A stretch of DNA of 64,000 bases from Polynucleobacter sp. UK-Gri1-W3. Lineage in GTDB: Bacteria > Pseudomonadota > Gammaproteobacteria > Burkholderiales > Burkholderiaceae. A model generated the notes under the pieces. That model had not been told where the DNA came from. It worked only from the letters and a program-made list of their open reading frames with translations, and searched no databases. Each line of letters begins with the position of its first letter. Within the stretch, counting starts at the first letter, position 1. This document shows positions 1-11,623 of this stretch, piece after piece. The stretch is taken from contig NZ_JACVQA010000008.1 in NCBI RefSeq assembly GCF_018881595.1, forward strand, positions 437,453 through 501,452, written 5' to 3'. A program made the translations under genes and the position numbers.

Positions 1-1331
1 GTTCGACGAGTCACTGTAGCAACCCTAAATGCAACCCACTCTGAGAGGATTTCTTTTAAACCCTTTTGACGTGGGCGACCGTCATTACCAATCATCACCA
101 AGTTCATTGGCGCATTGGATTCCAATGAGGTGTGTGCTAACAGCAAATTAACGAACTCATTGACGTCAATATTCTTGCTCTTAGGCTCAAATACCAAGCG
201 TACAGCGGCATCTTTACTAGATTCATCACGCACGCCATCAAGCACATTCAGAATGGTTGATTTGAGATTGTTTTGCTCAGGCGTAAGGGTCTTTTTACCA
301 ACCTTGACCTTAGGATTGGTGATCTCTTCAATCTCTTGTAATACGCGCTGTGAGGAAGTTGCTGGTGGCAGCTCATTGACCACAATTTGCCATTGACCAC
401 GAGCCAATTCTTCAACAGACCAACGTGCACGTACTTTAATACTGCCGCGCCCTGCCTCATAAATCTGCGCAATTTCTGCTGCAGAAGAAATAATTTGACC
501 ACCTCCTGGATAGTCAGGGCCAGGCATGATTTCTAACAACTCTGAAGTGCTCATTTTTGGAGACTTCATTAGGGCAACAGCAGCCGTAGCAACTTCACGT
601 AAATTATGCGAAGGGATCTCGGTCGCCATACCAACGGCAATGCCAGATGCTCCATTCAGAAGAACAAATGGCAGGCGTGCTGGTAATAATTTAGGCTCTT
701 GGAATGAGCCGTCATAGTTCGGCGCAAAATCTACCGTACCTTCATCAATCTCACTTAAAAGTAAGCCAGCAATCTTTGTCAAACGCGCTTCGGTGTAACG
801 CATTGCTGCTGCGCCATCACCATCACGTGAGCCGAAGTTTCCTTGACCATCAATTAATGGATAGCGTAAGGAGAAGCTTTGTGCCAAACGAACCAAGGCA
901 TCGTATGCGGATTGGTCGCCATGAGGATGGAACTTACCAAGTACATCACCAACCACGCGGGCACTTTTCACCGGCTTAGCATCAGCGCGCAAGCCCATCT
1001 CGCTCATGGAGAACAAAATGCGGCGCTGCACAGGCTTCTGGCCATCAGAAACATCAGGCAGAGCGCGGCCCTTCACAACGCTAATGGCGTAATCTAAATA
1101 CGCACGCTCTGCATATACGGCTAGAGTTAAGCTGTCTTTGCCATCTTCATTTAGATCAACCGTTTTTGGGTCATGATTGCCTGATCCACCAGAGGAAGCA
1201 GCAACTGGTGGTGCCTGATCAGCCTCAGATGCTTCAGTTACTTCGACTACTTCCATTTCCACAATGGGGCTAGCAAATAAATCCGCCTGTTCGGCCAGAG
1301 TATTTTGTCCAGGAGTCTTTTTAGTTGCCAT
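1..1331 (-). CDS. parC: DNA topoisomerase IV subunit A, C-terminus cut by window edge
   Basis: ParC is the DNA-cleaving subunit of the ParC2ParE2 topoisomerase IV that separates daughter chromosomes. About 443 codons are present; the C-terminal beta-pinwheel domain lies beyond base 1. The active-site tyrosine is visible in the motif AMRYTEARL at about residue 179, against Tyr120 in E. coli, because of an acidic, low-complexity N-terminal extension of roughly 60 residues. The helix-4 motif [10 protein letters not shown] has Gln and Asp where E. coli ParC has Ser80 and Glu84, the quinolone-contact positions. The start codon shares one base with the parE stop (TAATG), so the two are probably translationally coupled. 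GyrA is the main alternative; the partner gene and the single-base overlap favour ParC. Confidence 0.93.
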   Translation of the reverse strand, partial: MATKKTPGQNTLAEQADLFASPIVEMEVVEVTEASEADQAPPVAASSGGSGNHDPKTVDLNEDGKDSLTLAVYAERAYLDYAISVVKGRALPDVSDGQKPVQRRILFSMSEMGLRADAKPVKSARVVGDVLGKFHPHGDQSAYDALVRLAQSFSLRYPLIDGQGNFGSRDGDGAAAMRYTEARLTKIAGLLLSEIDEGTVDFAPNYDGSFQEPKLLPARLPFVLLNGASGIAVGMATEIPSHNLREVATAAVALMKSPKMSTSELLEIMPGPDYPGGGQIISSAAEIAQIYEAGRGSIKVRARWSVEELARGQWQIVVNELPPATSSQRVLQEIEEITNPKVKVGKKTLTPEQNNLKSTILNVLDGVRDESSKDAAVRLVFEPKSKNIDVNEFVNLLLAHTSLESNAPMNLVMIGNDGRPRQKGLKEILSEWVAFRVATVTRR

Positions 1332-3319
1332 TAGATATCCGCCTCCACTTCGTTGCCGCGCTCTTCTAACCAGTCACGACGAGCACCAGATTCAGATTTA
1401 CCCATCAACATATCCATTGTTTTAAATGTTTCGTCTTCAGTCCATGCGCCTAAAGTTACTGGTAGTAAACGGCGGGTATCTGGATTCAAAGTAGTGTCCC
1501 AAAGCTGTTCTGCACTCATTTCTCCCAAGCCCTTAAAGCGTGAGATCTGCCAGGAAGTTTCTTTCACGCCATCTTTACGCAACTTATCTTCAATCGCTTG
1601 GAGCTCATTGGCATCCAAGGCATAAATCTTTTGCGCTGGTTTCTTGCCGCGTGCCGGGGCATCAACCCTAAACAAAGGCGGTCTCGAAATATGTATATGC
1701 CCTAGCTCAATGAGTTTAGGGAAATGCTTATAGAACAGGGTTAAAAGCAATACCTGAATATGCGCACCATCAACGTCCGCATCAGACAAAATGCAAACCT
1801 TGCCGTAGCGTAGGTTGGATAAGTCTGGATTGTCATTTGCTCCATGGGGATCAACACCAATCGCTACTGCGATGTCATGTACTTCATTATTAGCAAACAA
1901 GCGATCACGCTCAGCTTCCCATGTATTTAATACCTTGCCACGCAATGGCAAGATGGCTTGATATTCTTTATTGCGACCCATCTTTGCCGAACCACCAGCA
2001 GAATCGCCCTCTACAAGGAAGATTTCGTTCATGCCGATATCTTCACTCTCACAATCGGTGAGCTTTCCAGGAAGTACCGCTACGCCAGAGGATTTCTTCT
2101 TTTCAACCTTTTGGCCTGCACGTGTTCTCGCTTGCGCCTGTTTGATTACCAGATCAGCCAACTTACGACCATAGTCAACGTGCTGATTGAGCCAGAGCTC
2201 TAAAGCAGACTTCACATAACCAGAGACCAAACGTACGGCATCACGAGAATTAAGACGCTCTTTAATCTGACCTTGGAACTGAGGATCTAAAACCTTTGCA
2301 GACAAGATGAATGAGGCACGTGCAAATACATCTTCAGGCATGAGCTTCACGCCCTTTGGTTGCAATGCATGCATCTCAATAAAGCCTTTAACGGCGTTAA
2401 ATAAGCCTTCACGCAAACCACTTTCATGGGTACCGCCGGCAGGAGTTGGAATCAGGTTCACATAACTCTCACGTACCGGTGCACCATCTTCAGTCCAACA
2501 AACCACCCAAGCTGCGCCCTCACCTTCAGCAAAAGAATCATCATCTCCGGAGCCCGTAGCGTATTGCTCACCTTCGAACGGGGGGATGACTTCGGCACCA
2601 TGGCCTGCTTGTGCAATTGCTTCATTTAAGTAGCCGCGCAAACCTTGTGCGTATTGCCAAGTCTGGGTGTCGCCTGATTTTTCTTGAATCAGAGTTACCT
2701 TCACACCAGGCAATAACACTGCCTTGGAACGCAACAGGCGAATAAGCTCAGGCATTGGAATCACTGAGCTATCAAAATACTTACCATCTGGCCAAGCACG
2801 TACACGAGTACCGTGTGACTTATCTTCTTTTGAAGAGGCAATCGTTTTAAGCTTTTCAATCACCTTGCCATCGGCAAAGGTTAATGTGGACATTTGGCCA
2901 TCGCGCCAAACAGTCACTTCTAATCTTCTCGATAAGGCATTGGTTACCGAAACACCTACTCCGTGCAAACCACCGGAGAAGGCATACGCACCCCCAGTGC
3001 CTTTTTCAAACTTACCGCCAGCATGCAACTGGGTAAATACAATCTCAACTACCGGTAATTTCTCAGTAGGATGCATGCCCACTGGAATACCGCGACCATC
3101 ATCTTCTACGCTCACGCTGCCGTCGGCATGCATAGTGACGATGATTTGCTTGCCAAACCCACCCAAAGCCTCATCAGATGCGTTATCGAGCACCTCTTGA
3201 ATGATGTGGAGTGGATTATCAGTGCGGGTGTACATTCCAGGCCGTTGACGGACTGGTTCAAGTCCTTTTAGGACCTGAATCGACGATTCGCTGTATTCGG
3301 AAGTTTTACGGGTAGCCAT
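1331..3319 (-). CDS. parE: DNA topoisomerase IV subunit B
   Basis: ATPase subunit of topoisomerase IV, 662 residues. The GHKL ATP-binding fold is seen as the Asn46 box (LDNASDEA), the DDGRGIP motif near residue 73 and the GGLHGVG loop near 116. The Toprim domain begins with EGDSAGGS at about 437 and continues with a DADVDGAHI motif, and the tail has the KGLGEM signature of type II B subunits. The length fits ParE (about 630-660) better than GyrB of gram-negatives (about 800). The gene is upstream of parC and overlaps it by one base. It diverges from the CoA-transferase gene across an 80-bp gap, which must hold both promoters. Confidence 0.96.
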   Translation of the reverse strand: MATRKTSEYSESSIQVLKGLEPVRQRPGMYTRTDNPLHIIQEVLDNASDEALGGFGKQIIVTMHADGSVSVEDDGRGIPVGMHPTEKLPVVEIVFTQLHAGGKFEKGTGGAYAFSGGLHGVGVSVTNALSRRLEVTVWRDGQMSTLTFADGKVIEKLKTIASSKEDKSHGTRVRAWPDGKYFDSSVIPMPELIRLLRSKAVLLPGVKVTLIQEKSGDTQTWQYAQGLRGYLNEAIAQAGHGAEVIPPFEGEQYATGSGDDDSFAEGEGAAWVVCWTEDGAPVRESYVNLIPTPAGGTHESGLREGLFNAVKGFIEMHALQPKGVKLMPEDVFARASFILSAKVLDPQFQGQIKERLNSRDAVRLVSGYVKSALELWLNQHVDYGRKLADLVIKQAQARTRAGQKVEKKKSSGVAVLPGKLTDCESEDIGMNEIFLVEGDSAGGSAKMGRNKEYQAILPLRGKVLNTWEAERDRLFANNEVHDIAVAIGVDPHGANDNPDLSNLRYGKVCILSDADVDGAHIQVLLLTLFYKHFPKLIELGHIHISRPPLFRVDAPARGKKPAQKIYALDANELQAIEDKLRKDGVKETSWQISRFKGLGEMSAEQLWDTTLNPDTRRLLPVTLGAWTEDETFKTMDMLMGKSESGARRDWLEERGNEVEADI

Positions 3320-3398
3320 GCGCGCAAATTGTAGTCATGTCTGGGGCCTAGACCGAATTTTTCGGGTAATCCCCTGTCATCCATGCCAAAATTAGGGA

Positions 3399-4619
3399 AT
3401 GGGAGCCTTAAGTCATATTCGCGTTTTAGACCTTAGCCGTGTCTTGGCAGGTCCTTGGTGCGCTCAAAACCTAGCGGATTTGGGTGCAGATGTCATTAAA
3501 GTGGAAAGGCCTGGGGTTGGGGACGATACCCGCCATTGGGGCCCTCCCTTCGCCAAAGATGCCAATGGCAAAGAAACCGAAGAATCTGCCTATTTTATTT
3601 GTATTAACCGCAATAAACGCTCCATTACAGTCGATATCGCCAAACCTGAGGGTCAAGATCTCATCCGCAAGCTTGCTGCTCAGTCAGATGTCGTCATTGA
3701 AAATTACAAAGTAGGCGACCTGGCTAAATATGGCCTTGATTATGAAAGCCTTAGGAAGGTCAAAGCGGATTTGGTTTACTGCTCGATTACAGGTTTTGGT
3801 CAAACTGGGCCCTATGCCCATCGCCCTGGATATGATTTCATTATCCAAGGCATGGGTGGCTTCATGAGCGTGACTGGTGAAGCGCACGACTTTGAAGGCG
3901 CAAGCCCACAAAAATCTGGTGTTGCAATTGCAGATATCTTTACCGGCATGTATGCCAGCACTGCCATATTGGCCGCTATAGTCCATCGCGACCACACCGG
4001 TGAAGGTCAATACATCGATATGTCCTTGCTAGATACGCAAGTAGCCGTGATGGCCAATGTATCGAGCGCTTATCTGACTTCAGGCGAAGTCCCTAAACGC
4101 TGGGGCAATGCCTCTCCGATCATTGTTCCCTATCAAACCTTCCCGACTTCTGATGGCTGGATGATTGTGGGCGCCGGTAATGATGGTCAATTCCGACATT
4201 TTGTAACTGCTGGTGGCGAAGCCCACTTAGCGGATAACCCGCTGTATGTCACTAACCCCTTGCGCGTTGAGCATCGTAAGCAACTCATTCCCCTTCTGGA
4301 GAAGATGACTCGCAAAATGACCAAAGGCGAGTGGATTACTTTGCTTGAGAAAGCCAATGTTCCTTGCGGCCCAATCAATAACTTCAAAGAAGTTTTTGAA
4401 AACGAGCAAGTCATTCATCGTGGCGTGCAGATTGATGTTCCGCACCCCACTGTTGGAAATATGAAATTGGTTGCCAGCCCTATGCGTCTATCCAAAACTC
4501 CTACGGAAGTGCGGATGGCTCCGCCAACGCTTGGCCAACATACCCAAGAGATCTTGCATGAGCGCCTAAAGCTTGATGATCAAGCAATAGAAGAACTGCG
4601 TACCAAAGGAATCATCTAG
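3399..4619 (+). CDS. CaiB/BaiF-type (class III) CoA-transferase
   Basis: Transfers CoA between an acyl-CoA and a free carboxylic acid. The N-terminus has the family signature VLDLSRVLAGPW and the adjacent ADVIKVERP, and the IADIFTG motif carries Asp179 at the place of the family's catalytic aspartate. The length of 406 residues is usual. Substrate cannot be read from the sequence; this subgroup is often annotated as formyl-CoA, succinyl-CoA-glutarate or L-carnitine transferase. The MFS carrier gene starts only 3 bases after the stop, so the two are almost certainly cotranscribed, which suggests uptake and CoA activation of one organic acid. Confidence 0.9.
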   Translation: MGALSHIRVLDLSRVLAGPWCAQNLADLGADVIKVERPGVGDDTRHWGPPFAKDANGKETEESAYFICINRNKRSITVDIAKPEGQDLIRKLAAQSDVVIENYKVGDLAKYGLDYESLRKVKADLVYCSITGFGQTGPYAHRPGYDFIIQGMGGFMSVTGEAHDFEGASPQKSGVAIADIFTGMYASTAILAAIVHRDHTGEGQYIDMSLLDTQVAVMANVSSAYLTSGEVPKRWGNASPIIVPYQTFPTSDGWMIVGAGNDGQFRHFVTAGGEAHLADNPLYVTNPLRVEHRKQLIPLLEKMTRKMTKGEWITLLEKANVPCGPINNFKEVFENEQVIHRGVQIDVPHPTVGNMKLVASPMRLSKTPTEVRMAPPTLGQHTQEILHERLKLDDQAIEELRTKGII

Positions 4620-4622
4620 CCT

Positions 4623-5855
4623 ATGACTACGCAAACCTCCAAAGCAGGACTCTCCATGAAGGAAGTCCTTATCTATGGCGGACTCATGGTCACCCTATCC
4701 ATGGGTATTCGCCATGGCTTTGGACTCTTTAATTTGCCCATTACTTCAGCCAATGGCTGGGGTCGTGAAACATTTGCACTAACTATTGCCCTGCAAAATC
4801 TGATTTGGGGCGCAGTTCAACCAGTGACTGGCGCATTGGCTGATCGTTATGGCGCATTTAAAATCATGGTCGCTGGAGGGATTTTGTATGTCTTAGGTTT
4901 AGCCGGTATGGCGATCTCTACCGATGTAATGAACTTCACTCTGGCTGGCGGCTTACTCATTGGCCTGGCACAAACTGCGACTACCTACAGCGTGGTCTAC
5001 GGAATCTTAGGTCGCAATGTCTCAGCAGAAAAGCGGATTTGGGCAATGGGCATTACTGCAGCTGCCGGCTCATTTGGACAGTTCCTCATGATTCCAGCAG
5101 AGCAAGGTTTGCTCAGTATGTTTGGTACACAAGATGCGCTACTGATATTGGCATTGATGGCTAGCTTGATGATTCCTACTGCGTTTATGTTGCGTGAGAA
5201 GAATTTCACTTACAGCCATAAGCTGGGTGACCAAACGATCAAGCAGGCTTTAAAAGAAGCTATCAGCAACCCTAGCTTTCGTTATCTCACCTTAGGCTAT
5301 TTTGTTTGCGGCTTTCAGGTGGTATTTATTGCAGTTCACCTAGCTCCATATCTAAAAGACCTCTCATCAAGCTATCCGGCTGTTGGCGCTCCGGTTGTTG
5401 CCACTACCGCCCTGGCCTTGATTGGCCTCTTTAATATTTTTGGAACCTATAGCTCAGGCATCTTGGGCCAACGCTTTCCTAAGCGATATTTGCTCTCTGC
5501 AATTTATATCGGGCGCTCGATTGCCATTACAGCATTTTTATTATTGCCACCAACACCGATGAGCACCTACATCTTTGCAGCCATCATGGGATTCTTATGG
5601 CTCTCTACTATTCCATTAACCAATGGCATTGTTGCGCAAATTTTTGGCGTGAAGTATTTAACAATGCTTTCGGGCCTCATCTTTTTCTCGCATCAGCTAG
5701 GAAGTTTCTGTGGAGCTTTCCTCGGTGGTTATTTATTTGATCAAACAGGTTCGTATTTAATTGTGTGGGAAATTGCAATTGGATTAGGTGTCTTTGCTTT
5801 CTTAGTCAACCTTCCTGTAAAAGAACAAGCAGTACATCGAGTGGCCAATGCTTAA
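4623..5855 (+). CDS. MFS transporter, OFA/monocarboxylate-like
   Basis: Inner-membrane carrier of the major facilitator superfamily, 410 residues with about 12 hydrophobic segments. The loop after the second segment has GALADRYGAFK, the MFS motif A. The N-terminal pattern GIRHGFGLFNLPI is like carriers of the oxalate/formate antiporter and monocarboxylate type. It directly follows a class III CoA-transferase, so a carboxylate is the likely cargo (inference). The 3' end overlaps a 47-codon ORF by 8 bases. Confidence 0.85.
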   Translation: MTTQTSKAGLSMKEVLIYGGLMVTLSMGIRHGFGLFNLPITSANGWGRETFALTIALQNLIWGAVQPVTGALADRYGAFKIMVAGGILYVLGLAGMAISTDVMNFTLAGGLLIGLAQTATTYSVVYGILGRNVSAEKRIWAMGITAAAGSFGQFLMIPAEQGLLSMFGTQDALLILALMASLMIPTAFMLREKNFTYSHKLGDQTIKQALKEAISNPSFRYLTLGYFVCGFQVVFIAVHLAPYLKDLSSSYPAVGAPVVATTALALIGLFNIFGTYSSGILGQRFPKRYLLSAIYIGRSIAITAFLLLPPTPMSTYIFAAIMGFLWLSTIPLTNGIVAQIFGVKYLTMLSGLIFFSHQLGSFCGAFLGGYLFDQTGSYLIVWEIAIGLGVFAFLVNLPVKEQAVHRVANA

Positions 5856-5991
5856 GAAAAGGTCATTCCCGTGGAACATCATTTCCTATGGATTTGCTTT
5901 GTTTGTTTTGCTACTCATTTTTTCAATGTACTTTGCACCCGATATGATGGTGGCAGTAACAAATCAAGTTTGGGCTCTTTGTGGTTGGTAG
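5848..5991 (+). CDS. small single-pass membrane protein, unknown function
   Basis: A 47-codon ORF beginning MLKKRSFPWN, with a basic N-terminus, one hydrophobic helix (residues about 11-30, GFALFVLLLIFSMYF) and a short polar tail ending ALCGW. It overlaps the 3' end of the carrier gene by 8 bases and has GAGTGG at a suitable distance before its ATG. The overlap, the positive-inside helix and the lack of any other feature make it a plausible small subunit or stray membrane peptide of the carrier operon. No family is recognised. Confidence 0.5.
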   Translation: MLKKRSFPWNIISYGFALFVLLLIFSMYFAPDMMVAVTNQVWALCGW

Positions 5992-6068
5992 TTCTTGGCA
6001 GTTCTTGACGGGTCTTGACAAGTAATTCATTAGAATTCCCATTAACATATTTTTAGCTTTACATCTGA

Positions 6069-6143
6069 CTCGCCGTAGCACAATGGATAGTGCACATGCC
6101 TCCTAAGCGTGGGATACAGGTTCGATTCCTGTCGGCGGGACCA
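6069..6143 (+). tRNA. tRNA-Arg (anticodon CCT)
   Basis: Cloverleaf read directly: acceptor strand CTCGCCG pairs with CGGCGGG (one T-G wobble), anticodon stem CATGC/GCGTG around the loop CTCCTAA with anticodon CCT, T arm ACAGG-TTCGATT-CCTGT, and an encoded CCA end. It reads AGG codons. A TTGACA hexamer at 6015-6020 lies upstream but has no convincing -10 box at 16-18 bp. Confidence 0.93.
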
Positions 6144-6157
6144 AAAATTCTCCAAAC

Positions 6158-6180
6158 TTATCCACAGGCCTTGTGGATAA
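6158..6180. promoter_or_regulatory. head-to-head pair of perfect DnaA boxes
   Basis: TTATCCACA at 6158-6166 and its exact reverse complement TGTGGATAA at 6172-6180, separated by GGCCT. Both match the R1-type DnaA-box consensus TTATCCACA without mismatch. Seen as RNA it is a 9-bp hairpin, but no T tract follows, so it is a poor terminator for the tRNA 14 bases upstream. Confidence 0.55.
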
Positions 6181-6367
6181 ATCTTCAAAAGTTTTCGTAA
6201 GTCATAGATTTGTATAGGATGACCTAGCTTGCCTAATTTGTGTGCAGAATGTATTGCCCTATTTTGCGTATCCGCTTATAGATATTTAATATAGTTCCTG
6301 TAATTTTTTGTGTTATGGGGATGGATCAATAAGGGCAAAGAACGCCAAGTTCCCTTACACTTGGGCC

Positions 6368-7201
6368 ATGAACAGCCTATCAACCAGCACGCTAGCAGCC
6401 CTAGAGGAAATGCTCCAAAACACGGCGCGTTCTGCTCCTGGGGATTACCTACCAATTTATTTATCTCGCGGTGCAATGGGTGAACAACTCATTGGCCACC
6501 TGAATCCTGATTTCACTCCCTACTTGCATGAGTCCTTGCAAAAGGAATCTATCCCAATGATTTCCATGGGGCATGACAAACTCCCCATTCAACTGGGTAA
6601 ACCCAGGGATTTATCAAATAGCCTTTATCAATTAGCCAATCGCATGAGGTTAGGTGGATTTATTCCAGGCTGGCGTAACGAAGACTTTGCTTGGGTAGAT
6701 CAAAATGGTCACAAATACTTTCGTATGGAGCGCGCTGCGTTTCGTACCTTTGGCTTTCGCAGTATGGCAACCCATATCAACGGCTATACGCAAGGCAATA
6801 CCATTTGGCTGGGAAGACGTAGTGAAACTAAGCCTACCGATCCGGGCAAGTTAGATAACTTAGCTGCCGGCGGCATTACAGCCGATGAGACTCCTTGGGT
6901 GAGCGCGCGTCGCGAACTTTGGGAAGAAGCTGGTGTGCCCGAACAAATTGCAGATCAAATTGAGCCTGTTGGTCGTATTCATATGCGCCGACCATCTATC
7001 GGACGAGGCTTTCATGATGAACAGCTCTATGTTTATGACTTAGAGCTTGCGGATAACTTCGTTCCAACCAATCATGATGGTGAAGTCAGCGGTTTTATTG
7101 AAATTTCCCTGCCAGAGGCTGCGGCACGCATCCTGGCCGATGAATTTACCTCTGATGCTGCTTTTGTCACTGCAGACTTTATATTGCGTCGCAATAAATA
7201 G
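6368..7201 (+). CDS. Nudix hydrolase with DUF4743-like N-terminal part (Tnr3/YJR142W type)
   Basis: 277 residues from the ATG at 6368. An earlier in-frame TTG (6308) gives an unlike N-terminus with no ribosome site and was not used. The Nudix box is perfect: G168-x5-E174-x7-REL-x-EEAGV. It is preceded by KLDNLAAGG, typical of the Nudix branch fused to or related to thiamine pyrophosphokinase, whose members hydrolyse oxidised thiamine diphosphates (known for plant and yeast homologues). Residues 1-145 form the extra N-terminal domain (RMRLGGFIPGWRNE at 92-105). The thiamine operon with its riboswitch begins within 100 bp, supporting a role in clearing damaged cofactor. Substrate remains an inference. 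Confidence 0.82.
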   Translation: MNSLSTSTLAALEEMLQNTARSAPGDYLPIYLSRGAMGEQLIGHLNPDFTPYLHESLQKESIPMISMGHDKLPIQLGKPRDLSNSLYQLANRMRLGGFIPGWRNEDFAWVDQNGHKYFRMERAAFRTFGFRSMATHINGYTQGNTIWLGRRSETKPTDPGKLDNLAAGGITADETPWVSARRELWEEAGVPEQIADQIEPVGRIHMRRPSIGRGFHDEQLYVYDLELADNFVPTNHDGEVSGFIEISLPEAAARILADEFTSDAAFVTADFILRRNK

Positions 7202-7209
7202 GGTCTTTT

Positions 7210-7228
7210 GGGCTTAATGAGCCCTTTC
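7210..7228 (+). terminator. weak hairpin after the Nudix gene
   Basis: GGGCT (7210-7214) and AGCCC (7220-7224) form a 5-bp stem with a 5-base loop, followed only by TTTC. It lies 9 bases after the Nudix stop. It could reduce readthrough into the TPP leader, but the stem is short. Confidence 0.35.
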
Positions 7229-7292
7229 AAAGCAGCTTGACTGAAGTCATGCCCTAATCAGTCAATTCGTGGTTAAATCGATCTTAAGGATG

Positions 7293-7381
7293 AAACAGGG
7301 GTGCCCTTTAAAGCGGATTTAGCTTGAAGGCGCTGAGAAAGACCCTAGAACCCGATCCAGGTAATGCTGGCGTGGGGAGTT
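7293..7381 (+). promoter_or_regulatory. TPP (THI-box) riboswitch
   Basis: The conserved THI elements occur in order: CAGGGGTGCCC, then GGCGCTGAGAAAGACCC, then GAACCCGATCCAGGTAATGCTGGCGTGGGGAG. These form the two sensor arms that bind thiamine pyrophosphate. It sits in the leader of thiC, as in most proteobacteria. TPP binding is expected to shut off the downstream thi genes. Confidence 0.96.
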
Positions 7382-7404
7382 ACATCAGACCGACACCCGG
7401 TTTC

Positions 7405-9373
<1,969 letters not shown>

Positions 9374-9401
9374 GCCATTTGAGTAATAAGTTGAATCGGT
9401 A

Positions 9402-10553
9402 ATGATGACTAGTGCGAGCTTCTCTAATAGCAAGTATGCGATTGTTGGCGGCGGCCTGATTGGTCGCCTGCTAGCGCTTGCGCTTGCTAAAGGTGGCGCT
9501 CAAGTGGATCTATTTGATAAGGGTGGTTCTGATGGAGCTCATGCTGCTGCCAGAATTGCTGCAGCCATGCTGGCGCCTTTAGCCGAATCTGCCATTACTG
9601 AAGATTCTGTCGTTCGCATGGGCTTGTATAGCCTGCCTCGCTGGAAAGAGCTTATTGCCAGTTTGACTGCTCCGGTTTACTTTCAGCAAGAAGGCACCTT
9701 GATTTTGTGGCATCGCCAAGATGCTAGTGATGCAGAGCGCTTTGCTGCGCATCTGGAAAAAAACTGTCGCTCCAACCCCAACTTAAGTGCGCCACAAAAG
9801 CTTAATAGCGAAGCATTGCGCGAACTTGAGCCCGGTGTTACCGATAGGTTTAATCAAGGACTCTATTTACCGAATGAAGGGCAATTAGATAATCGTCAAT
9901 TATTGGATGCCCTTGCCGTTGAGTTAAAACTACAGAAAGTAAATTGCCACTGGCATACCGAAATTGATCCGTCTGAGTTGCGCAAACAGACCACCTATAA
10001 AGCGGTAATTGATTGCCGCGGTACAGGCGCTAAGGAATCATGGTCTTCTGGCGAATCGCCTAATAGCTTGCGTGGCGTTCGTGGTGAGGTGATTCGACTC
10101 TATGCGCCAGAGGTAAAGTTGCATCGTCCCACTCGCTTAATACATCCACGCTATCCGATCTATATCGCTCCAAAAGAAAATGACGTCTATGTGGTGGGCG
10201 CCACTGAAATTGAATCCGATGACTTATCAGAAATGAGTGTGCGCTCTGCTATGGAATTGCTTAGTGCGGTGTATACCGTTCATAGCGGCTTTGCAGAGGC
10301 TCGTATTTTGGAGATGGCTACGCAGTGTCGTCCGACTTTAAAAAATAATCTGCCAGAAATTAGATCTCAAAAAGATACAGGGCTTGCTGATTTGATCCTA
10401 ATCAATGGCTTGTATCGCCATGGTTTTATGATTTCTCCAGCAGTAATGGATTGCGCCTTAGAGCTTTTGGAATTTGGCACAAGCAAAACGGCATTGGAGT
10501 TAGGTATGAGCCTTACGCAAGACAATAATCGTGTTGAGGTGGTATGCGCGTAA
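9402..10553 (+). CDS. thiO: glycine oxidase ThiO (FAD-dependent)
   Basis: 383 residues. The N-terminal Rossmann motif YAIVGGGLIGRLLAL binds FAD (residues about 12-26). A DAO-family core follows, and the C-terminal ING-LYRHGFMISP block matches ThiO. The enzyme oxidises glycine to the dehydroglycine used for the thiazole ring, the oxygen-dependent alternative to ThiH. It lies 28 bases after thiC and its end overlaps thiS by 10 bases, so it is in the same operon. Confidence 0.93.
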   Translation: MMTSASFSNSKYAIVGGGLIGRLLALALAKGGAQVDLFDKGGSDGAHAAARIAAAMLAPLAESAITEDSVVRMGLYSLPRWKELIASLTAPVYFQQEGTLILWHRQDASDAERFAAHLEKNCRSNPNLSAPQKLNSEALRELEPGVTDRFNQGLYLPNEGQLDNRQLLDALAVELKLQKVNCHWHTEIDPSELRKQTTYKAVIDCRGTGAKESWSSGESPNSLRGVRGEVIRLYAPEVKLHRPTRLIHPRYPIYIAPKENDVYVVGATEIESDDLSEMSVRSAMELLSAVYTVHSGFAEARILEMATQCRPTLKNNLPEIRSQKDTGLADLILINGLYRHGFMISPAVMDCALELLEFGTSKTALELGMSLTQDNNRVEVVCA

Positions 10554-10741
10554 TCGTCAATCAGGTTGCTTATGAGTTGCCTAGCAAGAGCATGGTGAGT
10601 GATGCATTGACTTTAATTAATGCAAAGCCGCCCTACGCTGTCGCAGTAAATATGAATTTTGTACCTAAGACAAAGCATGCTGACTTTGTTTTGAATGAGA
10701 ACGATCAAATTGAAGTGATTGCGCCAGTTACTGGCGGATGA
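10544..10741 (+). CDS. thiS: sulfur carrier protein ThiS
   Basis: 65 residues of ubiquitin-like fold, ending in the required Gly-Gly (PVTGG) that is adenylated and thiocarboxylated to carry sulfur to ThiG. It begins within the last codons of thiO, indicating coupled translation. The adenylating partner ThiF is not encoded in this window. Confidence 0.95.
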   Translation: MRVIVNQVAYELPSKSMVSDALTLINAKPPYAVAVNMNFVPKTKHADFVLNENDQIEVIAPVTGG

Positions 10742-10769
10742 TGTAAATGAAAATAACATTGAAGTTGAA

Positions 10770-11588
10770 ATGAACGCACCCCTACCAAGTAACCTGAATA
10801 ACGCTGACACTCTTGTCCTCTATGGCGAGAGCTTTGCGAGTCGTTTGCTATTGGGCACCTCACGCTACCCTTCCCCGCAGATATTAGAGAACGCAGTACA
10901 GACATCGAATCCTGCCATGATTACCGTGAGCTTGCGACGTCAGGGTAGCTCCTCTACTGAAGCGCACAGCGGCTTTTGGGATTTACTTAAAAAGATGGCC
11001 GTTCCGGTTTTGCCAAATACTGCTGGCTGTCATAGTCCACAAGAAGCGATTACGACAGCACAAATGGCACGTGAAGTTTTTGAAACCGATTGGATCAAGC
11101 TTGAACTCATTGGTGATGACTACACTTTGCAGCCTGATGTCTTGCGCTTAGTTCAAACTGCTGAGACATTAATTAAGGATGGTTTTAAGGTGCTGCCGTA
11201 TTGCACTGAAGATCTGATTTTGTGCCAACGCTTGGTTGATGTGGGCTGTCAAGCGGTGATGCCTTGGGCTGCCCCAATTGGAACAGGGCAAGGCCCTTTA
11301 AATCCGTATGCCATGAAACTCTTGCGCGATCGCCTCAAGGTTCCGCTTTTGGTGGATGCTGGCCTAGGTCTGCCTTCGCACGCTTGTACCGTAATGGAAT
11401 GGGGATTTGATGGCGTACTACTCAATACGGCGGTAGCCTTGGCAGATGATCCAGTGGTGATGGCTAAAGCCTTTGCTAAGGCTGTTGATGCTGGTCGTGC
11501 AGCCCATTTATCCGGCGCCATGAAACCCCAAGAGTCAGCCCAAGCAAGTACGCCTTTGGTAGGCACACCTTTTTGGCATCAATCGTAG
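10770..11588 (+). CDS. thiG: thiazole synthase
   Basis: Joins deoxyxylulose phosphate, dehydroglycine and ThiS thiocarboxylate into the thiazole phosphate. I use the ATG at 10770 (MNAPLPSN), giving 272 residues; the frame stays open upstream into thiS but without a good start. The Schiff-base lysine is in [10 protein letters not shown], and the phosphate-binding loops [13 protein letters not shown] and [12 protein letters not shown] are present. It lies 28 bases after thiS in the same operon. Confidence 0.95.
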   Translation: MNAPLPSNLNNADTLVLYGESFASRLLLGTSRYPSPQILENAVQTSNPAMITVSLRRQGSSSTEAHSGFWDLLKKMAVPVLPNTAGCHSPQEAITTAQMAREVFETDWIKLELIGDDYTLQPDVLRLVQTAETLIKDGFKVLPYCTEDLILCQRLVDVGCQAVMPWAAPIGTGQGPLNPYAMKLLRDRLKVPLLVDAGLGLPSHACTVMEWGFDGVLLNTAVALADDPVVMAKAFAKAVDAGRAAHLSGAMKPQESAQASTPLVGTPFWHQS

Positions 11589-11623
11589 TTTCTTAGTTAC
11601 ACCTAGTTAAGTACACTGAACTC

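Noticed and set aside
2724..3200. 158-codon ORF on the plus strand within parE
   Set aside because: It is antisense to a highly conserved gene, has no ribosome site and looks like a codon-bias shadow.
6015..6020. TTGACA as -35 box for tRNA-Arg
   Set aside because: No -10 hexamer lies 16-18 bases downstream; the nearest candidates are at 10 or about 21 bases.
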